Shown: piece after piece, positions 1-8,795 of the stretch | Layout of the letters: each line of letters starts with the position of its first letter | Position numbering within the stretch: the first letter of the stretch is position 1 | From: Bryobacterales bacterium | GTDB taxonomy: Bacteria; Acidobacteriota; Terriglobia; Bryobacterales; Bryobacteraceae | DNA: 64,000 nucleotides | Assembly (NCBI GenBank): GCA_016721425.1 | Contig: JADKID010000007.1 | Span: 1-64,000, forward strand | Direction of reading: 5' to 3' | Notes under the pieces: generated by a model | The model's input: only the letters and a program-made list of their open reading frames with translations | Told to the model about the DNA's origin: nothing | Databases searched by the model: none | Position numbers and translations under genes: made by a program

Positions 1-257
1 TTCTTGGCGGCGAACTTCTCCGGCGTCTGCTGGTCACTGAGCACGTACATCTTCTTGTCGGCGCCCAGCAGCGCGTACTTCCACTGGCCGTTGCCGGACT
101 TGACGCAATCGCGGACGCACTTCTCGGTGGGGGTCACGCCCATGTGGGCGTGGTCGGCTCCGCACATGGTGTCGGTGATGACTCCGGTGTAGGTCTTGGG
201 GCGGGTCTGGGCGGATAGGGCGGCGCAGAGGATGAGGGAAAGAGTCAGGGCTTTCAT
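1..257 (-). CDS. Small secreted protein, C-terminus cut by window edge
   Basis: The visible 85 residues start with a signal peptide (MKALTLSLILCAALSAQ) followed by a conserved-looking block: TYTGVITDTMCGADHAHMG, then CVRDCVK and KYALLGADKKMYVL. Small exported proteins with an ITDxMCG...H...CVxxCV pattern are common in Acidobacteria; the paired Cys and His suggest disulfides or metal binding, but I know no assigned function. The ATG overlaps the TGA of the upstream gene by four bases (ATGA), so the two are translationally coupled and this is the last visible gene of the metal-efflux operon. The 3' end lies outside the window. Confidence 0.75.
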   Translation of the reverse strand, partial: MKALTLSLILCAALSAQTRPKTYTGVITDTMCGADHAHMGVTPTEKCVRDCVKSGNGQWKYALLGADKKMYVLSDQQTPEKFAAK

Positions 258-955
258 GGTTGTGGTTCCTTTTTGGTGGATATGAGTTCGAGGCCCTTCG
301 GGTGGTTGAGGCGGAGCCAGAGGGCTTCGTATTTGGCCGGATCGAGGGGCGCTTTCAGTTGGAATTCCTCCGCGCCGAGGGAAAACTGGTAGGGGCCGGC
401 GGTGGAGATATTGGGGAGATCGGCGACGCGCCAGGTGCGGGATTGGGCCGGGCGCTTCGATTCGTACACGATTTTGTCTTCGAAGATGTGGAGGACGCCT
501 TCGCTGCCCTGGATCGCCTTCACGTGCTTGGCAGGGAGGGACCATTGGGGCGTGCCGGTGGTGTCGGCCAGGCGGGCGAGGAGGCGCGGGCCGAGTTTGT
601 CTTTGAGCGACGCATAGACGGCGGGGATGCCGGGCTTGCCGGTGAGGGTGAAGAGGTAGGACTGGTCTTTGCCGAGGAGCAGGCGGCGATCGGCGTAGGT
701 GGTGACGCGGATCTGGTTGTCATCGGTCAGCTCGAATTCCTGGATGTCGAGCCAGGCGACGTCGATTTTGGATTTGGCTTTGCCGGGCTTGGTCCTCTCA
801 AACGACACACCCTCCGGCGTGAGCTTCAGCGTGCCGGCGTGCTTCCGGGGCAGGTCGTGGTGGCGGGCGGGGAACTCGAAGTTCTGCGCGGCCAGCGGCG
901 TGAGAAGAGATAAGACGATCAGGCAGAGATTTGTTTTTTGACTTCGAAGTTCCAT
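254..955 (-). CDS. Secreted beta-rich protein with two PH-like halves
   Basis: 233 residues from the ATG at 955. I chose this start because a signal peptide follows at once (LCLIVLSLLTPLAAQ); the upstream extension of the frame is Arg/His-rich and antisense-like. After the signal, two segments resemble each other: a GTLKLTPEGVSFE strand pair leading to IDVAWLDIQEFEL, and a GVLHIFEDKIVYE pair leading to WRVADLPNI. This suggests a duplicated PH-like beta fold. It overlaps the end of cusA by 37 bases and abuts the next gene with an ATGA overlap, so it belongs to the copper-efflux operon. Function unknown; an envelope accessory role is inference. Confidence 0.65.
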   Translation of the reverse strand: MELRSQKTNLCLIVLSLLTPLAAQNFEFPARHHDLPRKHAGTLKLTPEGVSFERTKPGKAKSKIDVAWLDIQEFELTDDNQIRVTTYADRRLLLGKDQSYLFTLTGKPGIPAVYASLKDKLGPRLLARLADTTGTPQWSLPAKHVKAIQGSEGVLHIFEDKIVYESKRPAQSRTWRVADLPNISTAGPYQFSLGAEEFQLKAPLDPAKYEALWLRLNHPKGLELISTKKEPQP

Positions 956-3900
956 TTCCACACCTCGTAGATTGCGGGATAGATGACGAGCTCGAGCAGG
1001 AAGGACGTGAAGATGCCGCCGATCATGGGGGCGGCTATGCGCTTCATGACGTCGGCGCCGGCGCCGGTGGACCACATGATGGGGACCAGGCCGACGAACA
1101 TGGTGGCGACGGTCATGAACTTGGGCCGGATGCGCTTGACGGCGCCGTGGAGGATGCAGGCCTGGAGATCCTTGAGGCTGTTCAGGCGGCCGGCGAGGCG
1201 GGCGTCTTCATAGGCGATGTCGAGGTAGAGCAGCATGAAGACTCCGGTTTCGGCGTCCACGCCGAGCAGGGCGATGAGGCCGACCCAGACTCCGATGCTC
1301 ATGTTGTAGCCGAGGTAGGAGAGCAGCCAGATGGCGCCGACAGCGGAGAAGGGAACGGCGAGGAGGATAATGCCGGTCTTCACCATCGAGTGGGTATTCA
1401 GGTAGAGCAGGATGACGATGAGGAAGAGCGTCAGAGGGAGGACGATCTTGAGCTTTTCGCGGACTCGCTCCATGGCCTCGTACTGGCCGCTCCACTGGAG
1501 GGAGTAGCCGGGGGGGAGCTTGACCTTGTCGCGGAGCAGCAGCTTGCCCTCGTCCACGTAGGAGCCGATGTCGCGGCCGGTGATATCGACGAAGACGTAG
1601 CCGGTGAGCAGGCCGTTTTCGTCGCGGAGCATGGAGGGGCCGCTGGCGAGTTTTACCGTTGCCAGTTGGGAGAGCGGAATCTGGGTGGCTCCGCTCATGA
1701 CGGGGATGAGGACGCGTTTCAGGCTGGAGATGTCGCTGCGGTAGTCGCGGAAGTAGCGGACGTTGACCGGATAGCGCTCGCGGCCCTCCACCGTGGTGGA
1801 GACGTTGTCGCCGCCGATGGCGGACATGACGATCATCTGGGCGTCTTCGATGGAGAGGCCGTAGCGGGCGAGCTGATCGCGCTTCCAATCGAAGTCCACG
1901 AAGTAGCCGCCGCCGGTGCGCTCGGCGAAGACTCCGCGGGTGCCAGAGACGTTTTTGAGGAGCGACTCGATCTGGATGCCTAGGCGCTCGATTTCGTTGA
2001 TATCGGCGCCGTAGACCTTGATGCCGACCGGGGTGCGGATGCCGGTGGTGAGCATATCGATGCGGGCCTTGATGGGCATGGTCCAGGCGTTGGAGACGCC
2101 GGGGATGGAGAGGCGGGCGTTCATCTCCTCGATGAGCTTTTCGGTGGTGAGGCCGGCGCGCCACTGGGGCTTGGGCTTGAGGAGGATGACGGTCTCGAAC
2201 ATGGAGAAGGGCGCGGGGTCCGTGGAGGTCTCGGCGCGGCCGGCCTTGCCGAAGACGCGTTCCACTTCCGGGAAGCTCTTGATGAGGCGGTCCTGGACCT
2301 GGAGGAGGCGCTCGGCCTCGCCCACGGAGAGTCCGGGCATGGTGGTGGGCATGTAGAGGAGGGAGCCCTCGTCGAGGGGGGGCATGAACTCGCTGCCCAG
2401 GCTGCGGTAGACGGGGATGGTGAGGGCCACGAGGCCGAGGGCGGCGACGATGACGGCGTATTTCCAGCGGAGGGCGAAGGCGCAGACGGGCTCGTAGAGG
2501 TAGATGAGGACGCGGGAGACGGGGTGCTTCTCTTCGGGGTGGATCTTGCCGATGAGAACCGCGTTGGTGACGCGGGCGAGCCAGAGCGGGCGGAACTGGA
2601 AGCGCCGCATGTGCATGAAGGCGAGGCGCATGGCGGGGTCGAGCGTGATGGCGAGGAAGGCCGCCACGATCATGGTGAAGTTCTTGGTGTAGGCGAGGGG
2701 CTTGAAGAGGCGGCCTTCCTGGGCCTCGAGCGTGAGGACGGGGAGGAAGCTAACGGCGATGACGAGGAGGGCGTAGAAGCTGGGGCCGCCGACCTCCTTG
2801 ACGGCCTCGATGATGAGGCGCGTGGCGTCGGCGGTGCTCTTGCCGTCCCATTCTTCCAGCTTCTTGTGGGTCTGCTCGACGACGACGATGGCGGCGTCCA
2901 CCATGGCTCCGATGGCGATGGCGATGCCGCCGAGGGACATGATGTTGGAGGTGAGGCCCATGGCCTTCATGGGGATGAAGGCGATGATGATGGCGACGGG
3001 GATGGTGATGATGGGGATGACGGCGCTGGGGATGTGCCAGAGGAAGATGAGGATGACCAGGGAGACGATGGCGAGCTCTTCCCAGAGGGTGTGCTTGAGG
3101 TTGTCGATGGAGCGGAGGATGAGGTCGCTGCGGTCGTAGGTGGTGACGATCTCGACGCCGGGGGGAAGGCCGGGCTCGATCTCCTTGAGGCGGGCTTTGA
3201 CGCGATCGATGACGTCGAGCGCGTTCTCGCCCTGGCGCATAACGACGATGCCGGCGACGACGTCGCCTTTGCCGTCGAGATCGGTGACGCCGCGACGGAT
3301 GTCGGGGCCGAGGGAGACGGTGCCGATGTCCTTGACGCGGACGGGGACTCCGTTTTCGCTGGCCTTGAGGACGATCTCACCGAGGTCCGATGTGGAGCGG
3401 GCGTAGCCGCGGCCGCGGACCATGTATTCGGCGCCGGATAGCTCGATGAGGCGGCCTCCGGCGTCGTCGTTGCCTGCGCGGACGGCGGCCACCACCGTGG
3501 CCATCGGGATGTTGAAGGCGCGGAGTTTGTTGGGATCGACCTGGACCTGGTATTGGCGGACGAAGCCGCCGACGGGGGCGACCTCGGCGACGCCAGGGAC
3601 GGACTTGAGGTAGTAGCGGAGGTACCAATCCTGGTAGGAGCGGAGGTCGGCGAGGGAATGCTTGCCGGTCTTATCGACGAGGGCGTATTGGAAGACCCAG
3701 CCGAGGCCGGTGGCGTCGGGGCCGAGCTCGGTGTTGACGCCTTTGGGGAGGCGGGGGAGGACGCCGGAGAGGTATTCGAGGGTGCGGGAGCGGGCCCAGT
3801 AGATGTCGGTGCCGTCCTCGAAGATGACGTAGACGTAGGAGTAGCCGAAGTCGGAGTAGCCGCGGACGGCCTTGACGCGGGGCGCGCCGAGCATGGCGGT

Positions 3901-4106
3901 GACGAGGGGGTAGGTGACCTGGTCCTCGACGAGGTCCGGGCTCCGGTCCCACTTGGAGTAGATGATGACCTGGGTGTCGGAGAGGTCGGGGATGGCGTCG
4001 AGGGGACGTGGTGCATGGACCACCAGCCCGCGCCGACGGCGGCGGCGACGATGAGGATGACGAGCAGCTTGTAGCGGGCAGATTGCTCGATGACCCAGTT
4101 GATCAT
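919..4106 (-). CDS. cusA: CusA-type copper/silver RND efflux pump, with apparent -1 frameshift
   Basis: Inner-membrane proton-driven pump of the heavy-metal (HME) RND family, working with CusB and CusC to expel Cu(I)/Ag(I) across both membranes. The first 34 codons (ATG at 4106, MINWVIEQSARYKLLVILIV) carry the cytoplasmic end and first membrane helix. The frame then shifts at the C run 4005-4002 on the coding strand, where one C appears missing; from there the second frame gives the remaining 1027 residues (PLDAIPDLSDTQVII onward). The repaired product is about 1062 residues, normal for the family. All three copper-relay methionines of E. coli CusA (M573, M623, M672) have counterparts in LLYMPTT, PFSMFET and RIDMLTTG, favouring Cu/Ag over Zn/Co. 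The TM4 segment reads AMVDAAIVVVE. ATGA overlap with cusB. The shift is either a sequence error or a real lesion. Confidence 0.88.
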
Positions 4107-5431
4107 TTGGCGGCGCTCCGCATGCGGCTTTCGCTATCGAGGAGGAAGGCTCCGGAGGTGACGATGCGCTCGCCGGTTTTGAGGCCGGAGAGGATTTCGA
4201 CGCGGCCGCCGAAGCGCTCGCCCACTTCGACGCGGCGGGGCTCGAACTTGCCCTCGCCGAGCTTGACGTAGACGGTTTGCTGTTTGCCGGTGTCGACGAC
4301 GGCGTCCTCGGGGACGCTCATGCGGGCGGAGGCGGCAATGGGGAACTCGACGTTGACGAAGAGATCGGGGCGCAGGGCGAAATCGGGGTTGTCGGCCTCG
4401 AGGCGGACCTTGAGGGTGCGGGTTTCGGCGTCGATTTGGGGAATGATGTTGGTGACGCGGGCGGCGAATTTGCGGCCGGGTGAGTAGGAAGGTTCGATGA
4501 GGGCGGACTGGCCGAGGCGGATCTGGGCGGCGTCGGATTCGAAGACGTCGGCGAGGATCCAGACGCGGCTGAGGTCGGCGAGGGTGTAGAGCTCCATCTC
4601 GGGCTTCACCATCTGATTGGCGTAGGCGTTGCGCATGGTGATGAAGCCTGTGGCGGGGGCGAGGATGGTGAGGGTCTTGCGGGGCTGGCCGGAGCGCTCG
4701 AGTTCATCGATGGCGGCGGCGTCCATGCCCCAATGGTGGAGGAGACGCTGGCGGGCGGCCTCGACCATGCCGGAGTTGGCGAGGGAGACTCCGGGGACCG
4801 GGGAGTGCTCCATGGAGTCTTTGGCTTTGCGGGCGAGGAGGTATTCCTGCTGGCTCGCTGTGAGCTCGGGGCTGTAGAGGGTGAGGAGGGGTTCGCCCTT
4901 TTTGACGAGGCGGCCGGTGAAATCGGCGTTGACCTTTTCGATCCAGCCGTCGAAGCGGGTCTGGACCTTGGTGACGCGGGTTTCGTCGATGGCGATTTTG
5001 CCGGGGACACGCATGGTTTCGGTGCCGTGGTAGGGCTCGACCGTGCCGGTTTTCAGGCCGATCCACTGTTGTTTTTCGGCGGGGACCATGACGGGGGCTT
5101 CGGCGCGGACGGGGACGAGGGTGTTACCGGTTTCGGGGTTGATGCCGGGCTTGTCGGAGCGGTATTGGGGGGCTTGGGGGTCTTGGTAGTAGAGGATGGC
5201 CCCTTCCGGTTCGGTTGTTTTGGCGCCGTCGGGGACTAGGGCCATGCCGCAGATGATGCAGGCTCCGGGTTTATCGGAGTGGATGTGGGGGTGCATGGGG
5301 CAGTGGTAGCCCTGGGGGTTTTGGGTGGTGGCTTTGGGGGCGGTAGTGGGGAGATGGTACCAGCGGTCGTAGCCGAAGCCGAGGAGGAAGGCGGCGGCGA
5401 TGAGGAGGAGGATGGCTGGGGTTTTATTCAT
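4103..5431 (-). CDS. cusB: CusB-type periplasmic adaptor (membrane fusion protein)
   Basis: 442-residue adaptor linking the RND pump to the outer-membrane channel. An N-terminal hydrophobic anchor (ILLLIAAAFLLGFGY) precedes a heavy-metal-binding finger at residues 42-66 with Cys44, His47, Cys58 and Cys61 (YHCPMHPHI...GACIICGMALVP). A degenerate second copy follows (PQYRSDKPGINPETGNTLVP) without the cysteines. The rest is a standard HlyD/CusB body: barrel-sandwich halves (GWIEKVNADFTGRLVKKGEPL and LAPATGFITMRNAYANQMV), helical hairpin, beta-barrel (ALIEPSYSPGRKFAARV) and membrane-proximal domain. Its stop overlaps the cusA start. The finger is typical of copper/silver adaptors. Confidence 0.92.
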   Translation of the reverse strand: MNKTPAILLLIAAAFLLGFGYDRWYHLPTTAPKATTQNPQGYHCPMHPHIHSDKPGACIICGMALVPDGAKTTEPEGAILYYQDPQAPQYRSDKPGINPETGNTLVPVRAEAPVMVPAEKQQWIGLKTGTVEPYHGTETMRVPGKIAIDETRVTKVQTRFDGWIEKVNADFTGRLVKKGEPLLTLYSPELTASQQEYLLARKAKDSMEHSPVPGVSLANSGMVEAARQRLLHHWGMDAAAIDELERSGQPRKTLTILAPATGFITMRNAYANQMVKPEMELYTLADLSRVWILADVFESDAAQIRLGQSALIEPSYSPGRKFAARVTNIIPQIDAETRTLKVRLEADNPDFALRPDLFVNVEFPIAASARMSVPEDAVVDTGKQQTVYVKLGEGKFEPRRVEVGERFGGRVEILSGLKTGERIVTSGAFLLDSESRMRSAAK

Positions 5432-5451
5432 GACGGGCTCCCAGCGGGTGA

Positions 5452-5520
5452 GGGGACACCGCTCCCTGACGGTCGCGGCTCAGAAACGAGAGGCGAGCGG
5501 GCAACGAGGGGCGAGCGGGC
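5452..5520. repeat. Dispersed LPDGRGSE-type intergenic repeat plus 18-bp tandem duplication
   Basis: The 112-base gap between cusC and cusB holds CTCCCTGACGGTCGCGGCTC (5462-5481), which translates as LPDGRGSE on the plus strand and as SEPRPSGSG on the minus strand. From memory, these peptide signatures turn up in spurious hypothetical proteins of Acidobacteria and Planctomycetes because the DNA is a dispersed repeat. Two directly adjacent 18-bp copies of AACGAGRGGCGAGCGGGC follow (5485-5502 and 5503-5520), differing at one base. No second copy of the main motif was noticed in this window. Confidence 0.6.
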
Positions 5521-5543
5521 GAGAAGGAGAGGGCGGGGCGGCA

Positions 5544-6770
5544 TTAGTTCTCCTCCACTAGGATGAGGCCGGTCATCTCTTCCAGGCGGATGAGGGCGAG
5601 GTGGTAGTCCATCATGGCCTCGTGGTAGCTCTCTTCGGCTTCGCGGACGGCCATGAGGTTCATGAGCAGGGTGAGGAAGTCTACCTGACCGGTTTCGTAG
5701 GCGGTCATGGAGGATTCCAGGGTGAGGGCGGTTTGCGGGATGAGGGTGGTGGAGTAGATGCGGAGGAGGCGCCAGGTGGCGCCGGCCATCAGCCAATCGT
5801 CCTTGATGCGGAACATGAGGGTGTTGCCGGTGGCCTGGTAGCTGCGGCGGGCCGATTCGAGGGAGTGGGCCTGTTCGGCGACCATGGCGCGCTGGCGGCC
5901 GCGGGTGAAGTAGGGGAGGTTGAAGTCCACCTTTGCCTCGAACATGGGGGCCATCAGGCCCATGTTGTAGTAGCCGCCGGAGACGGTGTAGTCGATGGCG
6001 GAGTCCTTCCTGGCGAGGTTGAGGGCGAGCTCGGTGCGCTGGATGTTGGTGCGGTCTCGGACGAGCATGGGGGACCAGCCCTGGGCCTGCTGGTAGAGGG
6101 TCTCGAGGGCGACGACGGATTCGCGGGGCTCCACTTCGGGGGGCTTGGGGATGGCGGCTTCGAGGGGGCGGACGCAGAGGGCGTTGATTTCCGCCTCGCG
6201 GCTACGGCGCTCCTGATCGAATTTAGTGACCTTGGCTTCGAGCAGAGTGAGTTGAGTTTGGGCTTTGAAGAGATCCGGCTGGGCCGCCTTGCCGATGGCG
6301 TAGCGGGCCTCGGTGGCCTTGATGATGCGCTCCTGAAGCTGGCGGTTGCGCTCCATTAGGTCCAGCATGCTGTGGGCGTGGTGGAGGCGGTGCCAGGCGG
6401 TTTTGAGGCGAGCGGCGACGGAGAGCTGCACCTGCCAGTATTCCTGTGTGATGGCGTCGGCCTCCTTGATGGCAATGCGGGCGCGGAGGTCGCGCTTGCC
6501 GGGGGCGGGGAAGTTTTGACCGATCATGAAGCCGATGTTGGAGAGCGGCTCGACGCCGAGGCGCTGACCGGGGAGGGGGCTGCCGACGCTCTTGTAGCCG
6601 AGGGAGAGCATGGGGTCGGGGAGGCTCTTTTCGATGGCGGGGCGCTGGCGGGCGGCCTCCAGTTTCTTGCGGGCGGCCAGGATCTCGGGATTGCGCGTGA
6701 GCGCGTCGTTCAGCAGGGCGTCAAAGCCGCTGCCGTCGAGGAGGCAAAGGAGAAGAGGTATGGCGAGCAT
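5544..6770 (-). CDS. cusC: TolC/CusC-like outer-membrane efflux protein
   Basis: 408 residues with a signal peptide (MLAIPLLLCLLDGSG) and two outer-membrane-efflux-protein halves. Features seen: the N-terminal LNDALTRNPEILAARKKLEAARQR helix, the SLGYKSVG strand, long amphipathic helices (LFKAQTQLTLLEAKVTKF), and the second-half repeat AYETGQVDFLTLLMNLMAV. It would form the outer-membrane channel and periplasmic tunnel for the CusAB pump. It lies 61 bases downstream of a Cys-rich small gene and 112 bases upstream of cusB, the gap being occupied by a repeat element. The substrate is inferred from cusA and cusB. Confidence 0.88.
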   Translation of the reverse strand: MLAIPLLLCLLDGSGFDALLNDALTRNPEILAARKKLEAARQRPAIEKSLPDPMLSLGYKSVGSPLPGQRLGVEPLSNIGFMIGQNFPAPGKRDLRARIAIKEADAITQEYWQVQLSVAARLKTAWHRLHHAHSMLDLMERNRQLQERIIKATEARYAIGKAAQPDLFKAQTQLTLLEAKVTKFDQERRSREAEINALCVRPLEAAIPKPPEVEPRESVVALETLYQQAQGWSPMLVRDRTNIQRTELALNLARKDSAIDYTVSGGYYNMGLMAPMFEAKVDFNLPYFTRGRQRAMVAEQAHSLESARRSYQATGNTLMFRIKDDWLMAGATWRLLRIYSTTLIPQTALTLESSMTAYETGQVDFLTLLMNLMAVREAEESYHEAMMDYHLALIRLEEMTGLILVEEN

Positions 6771-6831
6771 CGGGACCTCGTACTATACGTGATGACACTG
6801 AGGGCGTGCAGGGGCGCGAGGAGGCGTGAGT

Positions 6832-7170
6832 TCAGATGCGGAGTGCGGTGAGGGTGGGTGGACTGGGCGAGAAGGGGAGCGCCTGAGTGTTGACCCGCAG
6901 CGGTCCGGCCGGGTGCAGCTCGATGGTTGCGGGCGCGGCCATGATGGCCGGAGCGTCAATGCCGATGTCGGCCTTGGCTTCGACGGCGTCGAAGGCGGCG
7001 GGCTGCCATGCGCAGGATTCCGATTTCTGTGGTTGCGGCTTAGGGCAGCAGTCGTGGGCGGGGGCCGTGGGTTGGGATTGCTGTTTGGGCTGGCAGTTTT
7101 TGCAGGGTGCGGCGACGAGGCTGAGCGCCACGAGCGCAGTGACCGCGAGTTGGAGCCAGGGGCGCAGCAT
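6832..7170 (-). CDS. Small exported Cys-rich protein leading the copper operon
   Basis: 112 residues with an N-terminal export signal (LQLAVTALVALSLVAAP) followed by a Cys-rich stretch: CKNC, then HDCCPKPQ, then ESCAW. The remainder is low in cysteine and rich in Ala and Pro. I do not recognise a named family. As first gene of the cus operon, with two CxxC/CC clusters and a His, a periplasmic copper-binding or sensing role is plausible but is inference. Its ATG sits only a few bases after a predicted transcription start, with no visible Shine-Dalgarno sequence, so the message may be nearly leaderless. Confidence 0.6.
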   Translation of the reverse strand: MLRPWLQLAVTALVALSLVAAPCKNCQPKQQSQPTAPAHDCCPKPQPQKSESCAWQPAAFDAVEAKADIGIDAPAIMAAPATIELHPAGPLRVNTQALPFSPSPPTLTALRI

Positions 7171-7184
7171 CGAAGAACGATCCC

Positions 7185-7213
7185 AATATAGCAGACGTCT
7201 GGTACCCTGTTAG
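7185..7213 (-). promoter_or_regulatory. Candidate sigma70-type promoter for the cus operon
   Basis: On the minus strand CTAACA (7213-7208) is followed after 17 bases by TATATT (7190-7185), preceded by TGC as in an extended -10 element. The expected start of transcription is near 7178, only about eight bases before the ATG at 7170. Confidence 0.4.
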
Positions 7214-7268
7214 GAATCGGATTCGTTTCTGGGGACACGATGATGAAGAAGTATTGGGGAGGGGCACG

Positions 7269-8306
7269 ATGAGTATGACGACTCGCAGGGGCTTTGTGGC
7301 TGGCCTAGCGGCCGCGCCGGCCGTGTTGGGCTCGAACAAATCAGGAATGAAGCTGCCGGTCACGGGCAGCGGGGCGCACCAGTTTGAGGTGCACCACGAT
7401 TGGGGCGAGGTGCCCAAGTCGATCCGATACGGCAACACGCACGGCGTGGGCGTGGACGCGCAGGGGCACGTCTATGTGCACCACACGGTGCATGCCACGT
7501 CGGAGAGCGAAGACACGATGGTGGTCTTTGATAAGAAGGGCAAGTTCGTGCGGAGTTGGGGTAAGGAGTTCAAGGGCGGCGCGCACGGCCTGACGATCCA
7601 CAAAGAGGGCAAGGACGAGTTTCTTTATTTGTGCGACACCAAGCGGGCGCTGGTGGGGAAGTATTCGCTCCAGGGCGAGAAGGTGTGGGAGGTAGGGTAT
7701 CCGGAGCAGGCTCCGGCCTACAAGCCGGGCGCGGACGGCAAGCGGATCAAGTACAGCCCGACTAATTTGGCGATTGCGCCGAATGGCGATGTGTATGTGG
7801 GCGACGGGTATGGCTCGAGCTTCGTGAACGTGTATAGCCCGAAGGGCGAATGGAAGTTCGTATTTGGCGGCAAGGGGAAAGAGGCCGGGCAGTTGGACAG
7901 CCCGCACGGCATTGCGATCGACACGCGAGGCAAGGAGCCGCGGGTGTTGGTGGCAGACCGTTCAAACCGGCGATTCCAGTATTTCGGGCTGGACGGCAAG
8001 CATCAGGCGTTTGGCGCAATAGGCGACGTCAAGCTGCCGTGCCATTTCGATCAGCACAAGGGGCTGTTGCTGGTGCCGGATCTGGAAGCGCGTGTGACCT
8101 TGATGGACAAGGAAAACAAGGTGCTGGCGCAGTTGGGCGACGACGAATCCAATACATGGGGCAAACTCCGTAAGGAGCCGCGCGAGAAGTTCGTGCCCGG
8201 CAAGTTTGTGTGCCCGCACTCGGCGTGCTTTGACAAAGACGGCAATATCTTTGTGGTGGAATGGGTGGAGGTAGGCCGCGTGACCAAGTTGAAGCGGATC
8301 TCCTAA
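7269..8306 (+). CDS. Exported NHL-repeat six-bladed beta-propeller protein
   Basis: 345 residues from the ATG at 7269, chosen because it follows GGGGAGGGG and opens with a Tat-like signal (TTRRGFVAGLAAAPAVLG). The body is a series of NHL blades with the usual G-x-A-x-D-x-x-G-x-V-x-V pattern: GVGVDAQGHVYVH, NLAIAPNGDVYVGD, GIAIDTRGKEPRVLVAD and CFDKDGNIFVVEW. Such proteins act as secreted or periplasmic scaffolds or lyases; no substrate can be read from the sequence. The following GNAT gene begins 10 bases downstream, so co-transcription is likely. Confidence 0.85.
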   Translation: MSMTTRRGFVAGLAAAPAVLGSNKSGMKLPVTGSGAHQFEVHHDWGEVPKSIRYGNTHGVGVDAQGHVYVHHTVHATSESEDTMVVFDKKGKFVRSWGKEFKGGAHGLTIHKEGKDEFLYLCDTKRALVGKYSLQGEKVWEVGYPEQAPAYKPGADGKRIKYSPTNLAIAPNGDVYVGDGYGSSFVNVYSPKGEWKFVFGGKGKEAGQLDSPHGIAIDTRGKEPRVLVADRSNRRFQYFGLDGKHQAFGAIGDVKLPCHFDQHKGLLLVPDLEARVTLMDKENKVLAQLGDDESNTWGKLRKEPREKFVPGKFVCPHSACFDKDGNIFVVEWVEVGRVTKLKRIS

Positions 8307-8316
8307 CCACTCCCCC

Positions 8317-8793
8317 ATGATCGACCTCACAATTCGTAAGGCTACCCCGGCGGACGCCGAGTTTCTGGTACGCGGCAATGCGTCGATGGCGCTCGAGACT
8401 GAGCACCTTTCGCTGGATCTGGACCGGCTGCGCGACGGCGTGCACGGGCTGTTCGACGTGCCGTCGCGCGGCGTATACTATGTGGCCGAGAGCGGCGGTC
8501 GGCGCGTGGGCCAGATGATGATCACCTATGAGTGGTCGGACTGGCGCAACGGTGATTTCTGGTGGATTCAGAGCGTGTGGGTGGAGCCCTCTTTCCGCGG
8601 GCAGGGTGTATTTAAGGCGTTGTACGCGCATGTGGAAAAGCTGGCGCGGGCCAATGGCGGCGTGGGCCTGCGGCTCTACGTGGAAAAGGACAACGAGCGG
8701 GCGATGGGGACATACGTGCGGTGCGGCATGGCGCGCACGGCGTACGAAATGTTCGAGGTGGATTTCGTGATCCAGCGGGCCGAGTCGCACTGA
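8317..8793 (+). CDS. GNAT-family N-acetyltransferase
   Basis: 158-residue single-domain acetyltransferase that would transfer an acetyl group from acetyl-CoA. Motif A is visible as SVWVEPSFRGQGVFKALYAH, with the acetyl-CoA loop RGQGVF; motif B is LRLYVEKDNERAMGTYVRCGM, typical of small-molecule or peptide GNATs. The start ATG lies 10 bases after the propeller gene and the stop is three bases before the DedA start, so the three form one transcription unit. The acceptor cannot be predicted. Confidence 0.85.
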   Translation: MIDLTIRKATPADAEFLVRGNASMALETEHLSLDLDRLRDGVHGLFDVPSRGVYYVAESGGRRVGQMMITYEWSDWRNGDFWWIQSVWVEPSFRGQGVFKALYAHVEKLARANGGVGLRLYVEKDNERAMGTYVRCGMARTAYEMFEVDFVIQRAESH

Positions 8794-8795
8794 GC

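Noticed and set aside
931..1983. 350-codon plus-strand frame
   Set aside because: Antisense shadow of cusA with the same acidic low-complexity pattern.
2524..3441. 305-codon plus-strand frame rich in Asp, Glu and Gly
   Set aside because: Antisense shadow of cusA; low-complexity composition and no motif.
2967..4004. Continuation of the 4106 frame beyond residue 35
   Set aside because: Only its first 34 codons fit CusA; the remainder is Ser/Pro-rich out-of-frame translation after the frameshift.
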